Of a stretch of DNA of 64,000 bases, positions 45,974-57,335 are shown one piece after another. Each line of letters opens with the position of its first letter. Position 1 is the first letter of the stretch. A program made the translations under genes and the position numbers. This DNA comes from Typhlomys cinereus (taxonomy: Eukaryota; Chordata; Mammalia; Rodentia; Platacanthomyidae): assembly GCA_023101885.1 (NCBI GenBank), contig JALPQD010000248.1, forward strand, positions 583,423-647,422, written 5' to 3'. The notes below the pieces were generated by a model. That model was not told where the DNA came from and ran no database searches. It saw only the letters and a list, made by a program, of their open reading frames with translations.

Positions 45974-46178
45974 ACATGCACACGCACATGCACACAGTTG
46001 AATAAATAATAATAAAAAAATTTTAAAAAAAGGATGCTTCAGGAAGTGGGGGGGGACTAGGAGAAAGGGAAGGATGGGGGAAAGAAAGAGGACAAGATGG
46101 AAGGGAGCAAAAAGATTTAGGGAGGGAGGGAATGGGGTACTTATCAACTTTCTATGAGTGGAAGAAATTAAAAAAAAG
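45532..46178 (+). mobile_element. L1 3' end, plus strand, split by a SINE
   Basis: Sense L1 3'UTR beginning at CAGCATATCATTGACCC, through CAATAGTGTTCCTATAT, the polypurine tract (46046-46135) and TTTCTATGAGTGGAAG to an A-rich tail. It corresponds to the last 350 bp or so of the 46.5-kb L1. A SINE is inserted at 45739-46028. No clean TSD for the L1 itself is seen; the tail runs directly into a B1-like fragment. Confidence 0.75.
45739..46028 (+). mobile_element. GC-rich tRNA-derived SINE, sense, perfect TSD
   Basis: The best sense copy of the main SINE. The head starts GGCTGGAGAGGTGGCTCAGG, the B-box region is GAGTTTGGATCCC at about 45793, the body contains GGCGGAAGCGGGGGCGGCCT, followed by a CA tract (about 45940-45990) and GAATAAATAATAATAAAAAA. 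A 16-bp TSD, AAAGGATGCTTCAGGA, lies at 45723-45738 and 46029-46044. Both TSD copies are L1 3'UTR sequence, which shows that the SINE landed in the L1 tail. It is non-coding; the antisense Pro/Arg-rich frame is an artefact. Confidence 0.93.
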
Positions 46179-46245
46179 TTCAAGGTCATCCTAAGCTACA
46201 TTACACATTTGAGGCAAGCCTGGGATACGTAACACACATTAATGA
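46178..46245 (+). mobile_element. B1/B4-like fragment
   Basis: AGTTCAAGGTCATCCTAAGC followed by ACATTTGAGGCAAGCCTGGG is the sense 3' half of a B1/B4 SINE. It starts directly at the end of the L1 tail, so the L1 probably landed in or beside this SINE. Confidence 0.55.
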
Positions 46246-46502
46246 TTAATAAAAATTAATAATTATTGAAATAATAATAAAGTTAATAAATTAGCAAATA
46301 AAAAAGAAAAGAAAGCAAAAAAATGCAGGGAACAGAGATCTCATTTTCAAAATGTGCAATGCTCTCAAATTTTAGTAACTAAACCACTATTGCTGATGTA
46401 AGAATTTTGTTCGCAAAAATAAAGTATATAATGTTTTATGTACTGAAACTTTTTAAATACTTACACATTTGTATTTTTTTTTCCAATATTAAAAATAGCT
46501 AA

Positions 46503-48100
46503 TTTTCTTGAGAGAAACAATCCCATTTACTATAGCCACTAAAAAAATGAAATACCTTGGTGTAAACCTACCAAGGAGGTAAAAGACCTTTACAATGAAA
46601 ACTTTAAAACCCTAAAGAAAGAAATAGCAGAAGACACCAGAGGGTGGAAAGACCTCCCTTGTTCCTGGATTGGCAGAATCAACATCATAAAAATGATCAC
46701 CTTACCAAAGGCAATATACAAATTCAATGCTATACCAATTAAAATCCCAAAGCAATTTTTCAAAGAAGTTGATCAAACAATCTCAAAATTCATATGGAGG
46801 CACAAAAGACCCAGGATAGCAAAGACAATCCTGAGTAACAAAAACACTGCTGGATGTATTATCATACAAAACCTAAGTCTATACTACAAATCCATAGTTA
46901 TAAAAACAGCCTGGTACTGGCTCCAAAATAGACACACAGATCAATGGATAAGGATTGAAGACCCAGATATAAGCCCTCAAAATTACACCCATTTGGTCTT
47001 TGACAAAGGGGCCCAAAGAATCCAATGGAAAAAGAACAGCATCTTCAACAAATGGTGCTGGCAAAACTGGATCTCCACATGCAGAAATTAAAGCTGGACC
47101 CGTACTTGTCACCATGTACAAGACTTAATTCCAAATGGATCAAGGACCTTGATATCAGGTCAGAGACGATAAAAACAATTGTTGATAGGGTAGGGAACAC
47201 CCTTGAGCTGATTGGGCCAGGACAACATTTCCTAAACAGACATCCAATGGCACAGTCACTGCTACCAACTCTCAACAGTTGGGATCTTGTGAAATTAAAG
47301 ATCTTCTCTTCAGATAAAGAGATTGTAACACGAGCTCAAAGGCAACCCACAGAATGGGAGAAAATCTTCACGAACCACATATCTGATAGAGCTCTACTAT
47401 CCAGAGTGCACAAAGAACTTAGAAAATTAAACACCAAGGAAACCAATGGCCCAATTAAAAAATGGGCCCTGGAACTTCAAAGAAATTTTACCAGAGATGA
47501 AATTAAAATGTCTAACAAATATCTTAAAAAATGCTCCACTTCTTTAGCCATCAGGGAAATGCAAATCAAAACTTCCCTGAGATATCTACTCACCCGGGTC
47601 AGGATGGCAAAAATCTACAATACAAACAACAACAAGTGCTGGAGAGGATGTGGAGAGAGGGAAACTCTCCTACATTGCTGGTGGGAATGTAGGCTCATAC
47701 TGCCACTCTGGCAAGCCGTCTGGAGATTCTTAAAGAAATTAAAGTTGAAATGCCATATGACCCTGCTATTCCACTTTTGGGAATAACCCCCCATATAGCA
47801 GAGGTTCACCTCAATAGCACAAGCACGACCATGTTCATAGCAGCACTGTTTACAATAGCAAAGTCATGGAATCAACCCAAATGTCCAACAGTTGAGGAGT
47901 GGATAAGGAAACAGTGGCACATCTATACAATGGAGTACTACTCAGCCATCAAAAATGATGAATTACTGGAATTTGCCAGGAAATGGATGGAATTAGAAAC
48001 AATTATATTAAGTGAAGTATCCCAAACCCAGAAAATTAAGCGCCATATGTACTCCCTTAATAAGTGGCTCCCAGTACCAAACCCACTCAGCCCACCTTGA
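46503..48100 (+). pseudogene. L1 ORF2 C-terminal pseudogene, three or more frameshifts
   Basis: The frame encodes the part of L1 ORF2p after the RT core. Readable features are [10 protein letters not shown] (about 46660-46690), [54 protein letters not shown], the C-terminal Cys/His motif CWRGCG...LLHCWWEC (47637-47691), [19 protein letters not shown] and WHIYTMEYYSAIKNDE. Frame breaks occur near 46570, 47090 (loss of one base after ISTCR) and 47740. The longest open piece is 253 codons (47025-47786), the last ends at 48100. Full-length ORF2p acts in the nucleus as endonuclease and reverse transcriptase; this copy has neither domain intact. Confidence 0.93.
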
Positions 48101-48870
48101 GACGCTCATAGGTAAATCTATGTATTAATTACAGTAATTGCAAGGATTATGAATGGGAGGGATGGGGTTGGAGGGCCACAGCAGAAACAAGGAGAGAAGT
48201 GACCATGTTACAGTAGAGAAAATAGGGCTCCATCAAGGACTGCAAGGGTGACATACAGTGCCCAGCAGGATGGAGTGAAGGGCATTGCAGGAGCAGCAAA
48301 ACTGCAAAAGAAAATCAACAAACCACTATCCAGAACTTCAGAGACTCTATATCAACCACCTAAAACTAGGCCAGTCTAATCTCTCCCCATCCTGAAGCTC
48401 AGGGACATTTGCGGAAGAGGGGGCGGTAAGATTGTAAGAGCAAAAGGATGGGAGGAGCAATGATTTGCAAGATACTCCACACAAGTTAGGGCCGAAGCAA
48501 TCATAATTGGACTTTGCATGCCCTGCACAATGTCCAACACACTATTGACCACACAAAGTCTAGCATCTGCTAAAGGCACCAAGATCCTTGGAGGCAAGGG
48601 ATTGTCAGCCACAGTAGTGTTCCTATACTTAAGGCGAACTCGGGAAAGGGTTCAGGGAAATGCCACTGGGTCCTTGTACGTCATCGGAGAGGAGGGCGCA
48701 GAGGAAAGTAAGGCATACACAAGAAAGGACTCTTTGGGAATTGGGGCGGGAGGCACTGGGGCATGGGGAGGGAGGGGTGAAGGGGAGGGAGAGCAGGGGG
48801 TTCGGGAGGAGGAAGGGAGGGAACTGGTGTACCTATTAAGTTTGTATGAGATGAAATAATAATAAAAATG
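46503..48870 (+). mobile_element. 5'-truncated L1 (ORF2 C-terminal part plus 3'UTR), TSD
   Basis: A 2,368-bp L1 copy with a perfect 16-bp TSD, TATTAAAAATAGCTAA, at 46487-46502 and 48871-48886. It begins inside ORF2 beyond the reverse-transcriptase core, includes the ORF2 stop (48098-48100), and has a 770-bp 3'UTR (48101-48870) with a polypurine tract (about 48745-48825), TTTGTATGAGATGAAATAAT and an A-rich end. It is the youngest-looking L1 in the window by ORF preservation. Its 3'UTR lacks the 226-bp intron-like segment present in the 18.4-kb copy. Confidence 0.93.
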
Positions 48871-49357
48871 TATTAAAAATAGCTAAGTTTGTTGAACTTC
48901 TCTGCAAAATTATGAAAAATTGCTAATTATTATTTGTGAATTAGTTACTTATCTTACTTTTGTGACTGCATACTTGACAAGATTGACTAAAGGAAGGACT
49001 GGGTTACTGGTCACAGGTCGTCATGGTGTTGAATGTATGACAGCAGGAGCAGGAAGCTGAAGGGCGCTGGTGTCTTCAGTCAGGAAGTAGACAGTGATGA
49101 ATGTTGTTTCTCAGTTCATTCCCTTTTCTTTATTCATTGCTGGGACCACATCACGTAGCTCATTGCCAACCACATTATGTTGGTTCCCTCTTCAATCAAA
49201 CTTTTCTGGAGACCATCGCATCCTCACCTGGCCCGCTATTAATTTTATGTGGTCAAGCAGGCTTTGATGTGATGATAATCGTCATGTCTCAACCTCTGTA
49301 ATCAGGAATTTTAAGGGTGTTCCAGTACTCCCTGCTAGTTCAAAGGTCTTTTAAAAA

Positions 49358-49485
49358 GCTTCCTTCCTTCCTTCCTTCCTTCCTTCCTTCCTTCCTTCCT
49401 TCCTTCCTTCCTTCCTTTCTTTCTTTCTTTCTTTCTTTCTCTTTCTCTTTCTTTCTCTCTCTTTCTTTCCTCCCTCCCTCCCTTC

Positions 49486-49556
<71 letters not shown>

Positions 49557-49843
49557 CTCTTTCTTTTTCTCTTTCCTTCTTTCTCTCCTCTCCTTCTTTC
49601 ATTCTTTCTATCCTTCCTTTCCTTCCTTTCCTTCCTTCCTTCCTTCCTTCCTTCCTTCCTTCCTTCCTCCTTCCTTCCTTCCTTTCTTCCTTCCTTCCTC
49701 CCTCCCTTCCTTTCTATCTCTCTCTCTTTCTCTCTTTCTTTCCTCCTTCCCTCCTTTCTTCCTCCCTCCCTCCTTCTTCTTCTTTCTTCTTTCTTCTTCT
49801 TTCTTTCTTTCTTTCTTCTTTCCTCCTCCTTCCTTCCTTCTCT

Positions 49844-49898
<55 letters not shown>

Positions 49899-49947
49899 GT
49901 CTTTCTTTCTTTCTTTCTTTCTTTCTTTTTCTTTCTTTCTTTTCATC
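49358..49947. repeat. 590-bp (CTTT/CCTT)n polypyrimidine block
   Basis: An almost unbroken pyrimidine tract on the plus strand made of CCTT, CTTT, CTCC, CTTCTT and CT units in blocks. The Ser/Phe/Leu frame of 224 codons on plus and three Lys/Arg/Glu frames on minus exist only because of the repeat. Such tracts can form triplex DNA, stall replication and vary in length; the assembly here may not be exact. Confidence 0.93.
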
Positions 49948-49964
49948 TCCTTCTACCAAGTAGG

Positions 49965-50035
49965 TTTCTAGGGATTGAATTCATGCTATAAATTTTTTGA
50001 GCAGAAGTCTTACCACCTGAGCTATCTTGCTGGTC
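49965..50035 (-). mobile_element. ID/B2-like SINE head relic, antisense
   Basis: TTTCTAGGGATTGAATTCAT followed by ACCTGAGCTATCTTGCTGG is the antisense of a rodent tRNA-SINE head (B box, then A box). It directly adjoins the large polypyrimidine block, which may have grown from the SINE's A-rich tail. Confidence 0.55.
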
Positions 50036-50264
50036 CTCAAGATGTTTCCTAAAAGAATGATTCAGTAAAAATTACATAAAACATCATGCATACTATGTAC
50101 TAATCACAGAGGAGTGTGAAATTCATCCTCATACTGTGTATATATTGTTCATGTGTCTAAAGCTGAACATTCTGTAACATATTTCTCAAATAAGTACTCC
50201 CCTGATACTGATGGTATTTCAGTGTAGTTTATGACTAATATTCTATTCATTGTTAACATTTCCC

Positions 50265-50490
50265 TGTGTCTCAGTTAGTGCTGCTGTGAGACACCATTCA
50301 AACTCAAGCATCTTAAGTGGAGAAAAGGAGATTTATTTGTCTTTAGGTTCCATAGGGTAGATACAGTCCCGTATGTTGGAAACAGCAGTCACTGACAGAA
50401 CATCAATTCAAGATTCAGACATATGATGTTTTGTTATATAAGGACAATAAGGACAACTTGCATTCAAACCATGATACCTTGGGAACACTG
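50265..50490 (-). mobile_element. Old LTR-like interspersed repeat
   Basis: TGTGTCTCAGTTAGTGCTGC, GCTGTGAGACACCATTCAAA and a final GCATTCAAACCATGATACC follow the common rodent repeat I recall as 'tcagttagggttttactgctgtgaacagacaccatg ... attcaaaccatcaca', normally drawn antisense to its LTR. The interior is diverged and shortened. Confidence 0.45.
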
Positions 50491-51569
50491 TCTCTTTATT
50501 TGCAAAAGTTTATTCACAAAAGTAAACTAAGAAGGTATTCCAAGCTTATTCATGTTCACTGAAAAGATATGAGGCTACAATTAAAAATCACAGGGTAATA
50601 AGCATGTAAAAAGGGATTTATTTCTGGTGGGTCTTTTTCCAACTTCTTTCCAATGTTAGCTTCTCTAATCTTTGTTAATTTATAATTTATATTATTTTAT
50701 CGCTCCAATTTCTGTGATGAAGGAAATGCAAGTACAAGGTTTAAAACACCACTCACTTAGTGTGGCTAAGAAATCTTATATGACTGTTGTTGAATGATCT
50801 TGGTGAATATCTTCCAGAACGTTCTGCTTCTAATGGGGCTGGCTAAGATTAGCAATAAGGCACATGAAATAATATCTACTAACACAGAGAAGGATATCTT
50901 GTTATGCTGAAGAAAGCCATCACCAAACCCAAGACCAAGTTCATTCACAAATGAAAAATCCAAGTGACAAGGGGTATGATCTACAGCATCAGAATTTTCA
51001 AGAGTTTCACAGTGACAGAATGAAAACAAAGATAAGAAGAGCGGTCTTCACTCACCGAAAAGGAAAGCTAGTCATTTCTTTATGCATAGTCATTTCTATA
51101 TGCATAAAATAATGTGAGTAAGATTCCTTCAGACATGATGCTTGTGTGTGCGTAAATGTGTGTATTTGTGTATGTGTGTGTATCTTTCTGCCTATATCTG
51201 TGTCTATATTTATGTGTATATGCACAAACATTTGTTCTTATTAAACAGGAATGCATTCCATGTGTATATTAATATGTACTACTGATTTCTAAATATTTAT
51301 TTTCTTTTAAAAATGTTGTCATGTATCTTCCATTAATATTTTACTTTGAATTAGTTCTCTTTTCTTGTTTTATACGTAGCTTAATGACTTCACTGTAGGT
51401 AGACACTCTTTGAGTTTTCTCCAAAAGCAAAACACCCTATTTTCCCTGTAAGATCAGTAGTCCCACAGTGATAGCTTTTTTATTTAAAAGTCAAAACAAG
51501 TTAATAGCAGGTATTGGTGATCAATGGGTTAGATAAATTTTTAGGTACCTTGCATACTTGTCTTGCAAA

Positions 51570-51778
51570 ATTTAATGGGAATTGAATGGATAAAGGTATT
51601 TTCCTGTAAGCTCCATGATCTGACTTCAATCCCTGAATCCAGCACTGTAGAAATAGAAGTAGAGATCTTGCTTTCTCAGATTCCCCAGGGGCACATAGTG
51701 ATATTTGTGGTGTTGTACACATGTACCCTTGCAAACACAACCACATTAATAAATATAAAAATAAATAAAATATAACAT
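51570..51778 (+). mobile_element. B3-like SINE
   Basis: GGATAAAGGTATTTTCCTGT, CTCCATGATCTGACTTCAAT and CCCTGAATCCAGCACTGTAG follow the B3/ID head order. CCCTTGCAAACACAACCAC and a TAAATATAAAAATAAATAAA tail end the element. Diverged copy in plus orientation. Confidence 0.55.
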
Positions 51779-52570
51779 AGAGAATCCAAAATAAAATTAA
51801 GATTTGTAAACAAAGAATTGGGTTTATCTGTGGCCTGCAATTTATGAAAGGGCATGAGATTTATAAGATTTGTTTGTAGAAATTCAGCAAATCGAAAAAT
51901 CAGGCACACGAATATTTAAATGTGTATTTTGGTGGTTTGATAGCCATATATATCACCAACTGTCTTTCTTCAAATGTTCATGTGAAAGCTAATTTTCACT
52001 CAATAACTTGTTTCTACTATGTTAGCATAAGCACCCCTTTATTCTAGACAGGAGTCTGTTTGCCTCTTCTACTCTCACGGCATGATAAAAAATTAATCTT
52101 TTAAAATTTACACGTAATCTATGTAGTTGCTCCACTGAATCATAAATTTAAAAATTTTGATAAAAAAATTTTTCCAAATAGCTTGTTGTGTGTAACTCTG
52201 CATTTTCAGATTCACAGAGTGTATGTAAGCTATGATGAAGTAACAGTATCAATCTGTTATCATTACCATTTTATTCAGAGATATGTAAAAGATGCATTAT
52301 CATTTCAAAATTTAGCAGTAAACCATCATATCCTTTAAAAATGCAATCAATATTTATTAGCATATAGTTTTGTAAGATATTTTATCTACTGTTCAGATTT
52401 ATGAATTTGAACAATACCCTCATATTGAAAATAGAAAAGCAAAGATGCAAACATAAAAAAATGAAAATAGAATTTTCACATCATTGATATTTTAATTGTT
52501 TTATACTACATCATTATGCTATGTGTCATATATTATTTATTTTATAATCAAAGCTTTGTTGGAAAACCAT
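51779..52570. other. AT-rich intergenic DNA
   Basis: No gene or clear repeat is recognised. Composition is strongly A+T with short homopolymers. Confidence 0.5.
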
Positions 52571-52575
52571 TATCA

Positions 52576-52924
52576 TGGTTTGAAATGTGAATGTCCCCGC
52601 ATAGACTCATGTGTTTGAATCTTTAGTTGTTTTGGAAGATCATGACATCTTTAGGACGGGGAGCCTTGTTAGAGGAAGGCATGTGACAGGAAACAGGCCT
52701 TGGGGTGGCTTGACCCATCCTGCGTGAGTGAGTGAGTCTGCTCTTGAGCTTGCAGCAACTCTAGGCTCCATGATATCTGCAGTGACTTAAGCCTTCTCTA
52801 GCTTCTGCTGCTTGCCGTGCCTTTTCTGTCATGATGGACTAAATCTCCACTCTGGAACAATAAGGCAAACAAATCTCCCTTTAAGTTGGCTGATTCTCAG
52901 CAACAGAGAAGAGTAACTGGTACA
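52576..52924 (+). mobile_element. Old LTR-like repeat, plus strand
   Basis: The element begins TGGTTTGAAATGTGAATGTC with CATAGACTCATGTGTTTGA shortly after, continues AGCCTTGTTAGAGGAAGGCA and GTCATGATGGACTAAATCTC, and ends AGAAGAGTAACTGGTACA. TG...CA ends, a length of about 350 bp and the internal order match a widespread mammalian LTR-like repeat that I know by sight but cannot name with certainty. No exact TSD is visible. Confidence 0.55.
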
Positions 52925-55900
52925 AGCATTGACTATCAAGACTCTTACTATTCTTTGCATTTGTAAAATGTGACATTTTGCTTTATCTGGATACTTGTTT
53001 TATTTTCATCTTTGTGAGCTTTCCTTTTATTCTAATCACTTTTGTACGTATGTGCATTCAGTCAAAGGTAGTCACATAGTGGCTAGTGCATGCAAGTCAT
53101 TACATCTTCTTTTGCCAAGGACAAATTTTTCAATATAACACCTCTGCATGAAAAAGGAAAGAATCCAATGAGAGTACGGAAAGTGTTTGAGCTCTGTCTT
53201 TGCCATCTCTGATGAACCAAGTGACTTCATGAAAGTCATTTCTCCAATTTTATACCTGGATTATCACTTCTGTAAATAACAGATAATATTGATGTTGGTA
53301 AAAAATGGAAAGAATATTGGTATCTAATTAAACAAATGCTTTGTAAGGAATAAAGTCTCTATAAATATCAACTGCACTTTTTCATGATGAGTTAAGTTTC
53401 TCCAGAACTCTACTTACAATTCTTACTATAAAAATTTAACAAACATAACATTGGTGCTTTTAGAAAGACTTTGTCAAAAGATGGCACTCCAACTCCAACT
53501 ACAGCTTACAAACCTATGACATGGTTGAAAATTAATGTTTCCATTTCTTTGTTATTAATTAGTGCATTTATCTGTTTATATTATCTTCCTTAGGGAAATC
53601 ATGAAACTGCTCATTGTGAAGCCATTTTGTCTCATGGTTGTTTCTAGCAAAAGACACAGAGACACATACATATACCTGACATTGTTATCTTTTAAAAAAT
53701 TGTTGAATGTGAGAGAATGAACACTGCCTTAGTATAGATTATTAGAGAAATTAGAAGAGGTCCTTGGTGGCATAAAATGATGACTGAAGGGTATCTTGAT
53801 AGCTTGTTTTATTTTTGCTGGATACTTCTATATTTATTCCAAATAGAGGTTTTGAAAACTTGTGAAGAAAAGGAATGGATGTAAACTAAAATTAAACCCG
53901 TATATCCAAACTATTATGTTTACATTATATTTTTGCTGTGTTTATCCCTTTATTCAGATGTTTAACAACACTATTAGAAGAGAGGGATTGTGAAAATCTT
54001 TTAGGAGCATGATAGATGCTCATGAATTCCTTTTAAAAGTAATATTCAAATTTGTATTTCAATGGATAAAGCATCCAGGATTTTAATCAATAACGAAAAA
54101 GGTTGACAACTAAAATTTTAAAATTATCAAATAGCATGAGTGGTACATTAATTATTTGAATATGTTAACTGTGCTAAATATGACTTGTCTTCATTTATTC
54201 CTGAATTTAATTTCCAATGCTATTGCTATAGTAAATGCATGAATCAGAGAATTTAGAGGACTACCAGAATTTATCAATTCACAATTACACAATTTAGTCC
54301 ATCATGGCAAGAGTTTCCAGCAGATGCTGTGAGGAACTTTTTACAGCTCATTCAATACCAAGAGCGGACACTAGCAAGGACCACTGAATGACACCCATCT
54401 TTATAGAGAACACATCTCTATGGCCACCACCTGCCTAGGAAATGTTACTGCCCACAATGGGCAGATTTTCCTACTTCAATTAATTTATGATTATCTCTTA
54501 TTGGCTTGATCAGGGGCCCACCTTAATTAAGTACTTCCTCATAGTGGATAGTACCCATAGTCTATCATTTCGAATGTCAAGTGGATGGCTGAGACAAAGG
54601 GACACAATAGCCAAGAAAATACACCAGTCAGAAAAGTGGGAGAGAAGTAATATCAGTGCAATATTGTTTAGGTGCCTGTGAGACACTAAATTTTGACCGA
54701 TGTTTCTCCAATATTTCTAATATCAAAATTAAACATACTTTAATAATTATCAATGCTTCACAATCAATTTTTAGTGAGTTCATGTTTATGTAATTATTTA
54801 CATGATTATGTTGGTAGAAATGTTCAAAGGACTTAAACAAAACAGGGTAAGAAACAAAGAATAGGAATAATGTCTAAGAAACAATGTTGACAGAAATATT
54901 CAAAGGACCTAAACAAAACAGGATAATGAATGACACAAAAAATAAGCAAGAAACAAAAAGAATCAAGGCAGCAACAAAATTATTGGAAAAGCTATATCAT
55001 AGTGAGAATACTAGAAAACACTTTAATATTTTCAATTGAACTTACATTTGACTACTTGTGGGCCTGGATCCTTGATCTTGTATAAACATTCACTTTGCTC
55101 CATCTCTCCTGAACATCAGAATTCCATCACAGTAGTCACACATTTCTTTCTTACAACTGGTCATTCTGATTCAAAAGAAGAGCTGTGAAAAATCAGAATA
55201 TGCATTACTTTCCCAGCCACTTTATTTCCAGACCCTAACACAGTCCTTAGGATTTAAAAAAAACAATGAATATTTGATAGAAACCAGCAGCAAAGGAAAG
55301 TTTCCAATCCTTTCATTTTCCTGAGATAGACTTTCAGAGAACTGCTGCAGAGATGTTTTATGTAACATTAAGTCAAGGAATTTGCTACCTTGATCACGAT
55401 AGGTCGTGGGCAGGTGATGGATATTTTCTAAAAGAGAAAGCAAGTTCATATTCTGTGCTTTCATTCATTTGTACTGTCTGCTACAGTCAGAACATCCTGC
55501 AGATAAAAGGATCAATATGTTTGCATGGCCGACTTAGCCCCAAAGGTAAAAGGCAATAGTAAAGCTCAGTGTGTTGGAATGAAAAGGAAAAGGGAGGGAA
55601 GAAGTTTCCAAAAAACTTCAGTATAGTTCTCTTTTAAAAAATAATAATAACTCTTCCCTTGAAGTTGAAAGCTTTATTAGAAATAGGCAGCATTCTAACT
55701 ACTGTATTAAAAGAATGAATTAATGTGAAATCATAACATAAATAAAACAATTTAGTACCCTGCTATATGGAAAGAAGTGCACTTATGTTCATTTAGAGAA
55801 AAGAAATAAAAGCTGTTTTGAAATGAGTAATTTATTAAGGGCTGAATATTTAAAGAGATTAAAATTTGAACTCATAAATGAATTAAACCATAATAGAAAA

Positions 55901-56480
55901 CATAAGATACCTTGCTTTACAATGAATTGTGCTCCTCAAGATTTCCCCATAGACAGAAATAGTAAACACTGTATAGCATTTATTGTGACTACATAAAATA
56001 ACATTTTGCAATTCACTGTTATTTAAGGAATTCTCTCCCTCTTCATCTCTCTCTCTCATACACATACATACACAAAAGAAAGTAAAAGAAATAATTTTTT
56101 CTATCTTAACATGCTCACATTAGCAAGTAAACATGCTACAAATATGAACTATACATAAAAAATAGAATAATGAGAGATAATAAAAGTTATTACATAGAAA
56201 CAAGCAAATAGATATTCATGAAAATAAACTTGCTAAGAAAGTATTCTACAAGACAACTGAATCTCCAGCTTCCATTAAGATGTTTTTAAAGGCAGATAAA
56301 AATAACAATAGCAAAATAAGGAAAAAATAAATGGTATAATATTTGCTAGCAATAAAGGACAATACTGGAAGGCAGACCTTTGAATCTTAGATCTTTCCTT
56401 TGTTCCATATAACAAGAGTTTTAATTTATTCTTCCCAAAAATGTATTAGTCATTCTGTATATATGTTTGTCCAATTAAAG
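52925..56480. other. AT-rich intergenic DNA, no gene recognised
   Basis: About 3.5 kb without a gene. It holds a diverged direct duplication at 54810-54850 and 54886-54926. Short open frames (60-80 codons) at 54487, 54628, 55222 and 55353 have no motif and overlap on opposite strands. Possible old repeats cannot be named. Confidence 0.45.
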
Positions 56481-56489
56481 TTCCTTGTC

Positions 56490-56830
56490 ATGCTTTGCAG
56501 GAGAATATACACACCAACCTCATGGCAGAGGAATCTGGTCACACCATCTCCACATAGCAGCTGAGAAATGGACAATCTTTACTTGCCAGTCCATCATGTC
56601 TGGCCAACTGTACAGAAAGAGGCCAACCTTCCCCACCAGCTCCCTCCATCTCACTCACCTGTTGAGGTACTAGTCACCCACCATGGGTTGGGCCTTTCCT
56701 ATCAACTAGACAATCTCCTTCAGGTTTTCTCTGGACTTCATTCAATTATTAACTATCTACAAATGTGCCCATAGCTAAAACTTCAGCCATCAAGTTGATA
56801 CCTGTATCTAACTATGGCAATATATTAAAT
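56490..56830 (-). mobile_element. Old LTR-like relic, antisense
   Basis: CACCCACCATGGGTTGGGCC, TTTCCTATCAACTAGACAAT and GCCATCAAGTTGATACC follow the same antisense order as the relic at 43990-44400. A small open frame of about 68 codons over it is incidental. Confidence 0.4.
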
Positions 56831-57194
56831 GTCATCTAAAATATACTAAATGTCACGTAAAATGATTCCTATCTTTTTCTCAATTTTAATTTATATTCAC
56901 ATTTTTTCCTAAACACATGTACTAAGCTTAATTTTGAATAATGCTATTTTTTATTTATTCTAAAATGTTTTCCCTCAATCTAGATATAGAGCTAAGGAGA
57001 AGAAAAAATCTTTGATCTACAGAGTTCTGTCAATAATAAATCTCAAAAAAGCAGGAATTCAAGTTACTTTTATATTCTAACATCATCAAGATTGTGTCTC
57101 CCACACAACCATTTAATTGTCTCTTTGTGGACATAAAACATTTGCAGATATTTCCAGTAAAGTCTAATGAAGCTTCATATACCATACATATGAA

Positions 57195-57335
57195 AAGATA
57201 CAAAAATAGGAGGGGATGGTCGGGAAAAGTTAAGGTTTCAGTAGAAAAAAAGGAGAATCAGGTTGGGTGGTAAGAGGTCATAATGACTTAAATTCTGTAT
57301 ACATGAATGAAACTTTTGTACTATAAACAAATAAC
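57195..57335 (+). mobile_element. Possible old L1 3' end
   Basis: AGGAGGGGATGGTCGGGAAA, a purine-rich stretch, then TTCTGTATACATGAATGAAA and an A-rich end resemble the Lx-like L1 termini suspected at 10745 and 31545. Weak evidence. Confidence 0.4.

Noticed and set aside
47025..47786. 253-codon frame as a functional gene
   Set aside because: It is the C-terminal part of L1 ORF2 cut off by frameshifts on both sides and lying inside a TSD-bounded, 5'-truncated L1.
49317..49991. 224-codon plus-strand frame rich in Ser, Phe, Leu
   Set aside because: It is a translation of the CTTT/CCTT repeat; the frame is open only because the repeat has no stop codons, and the opposite strand is open as well.
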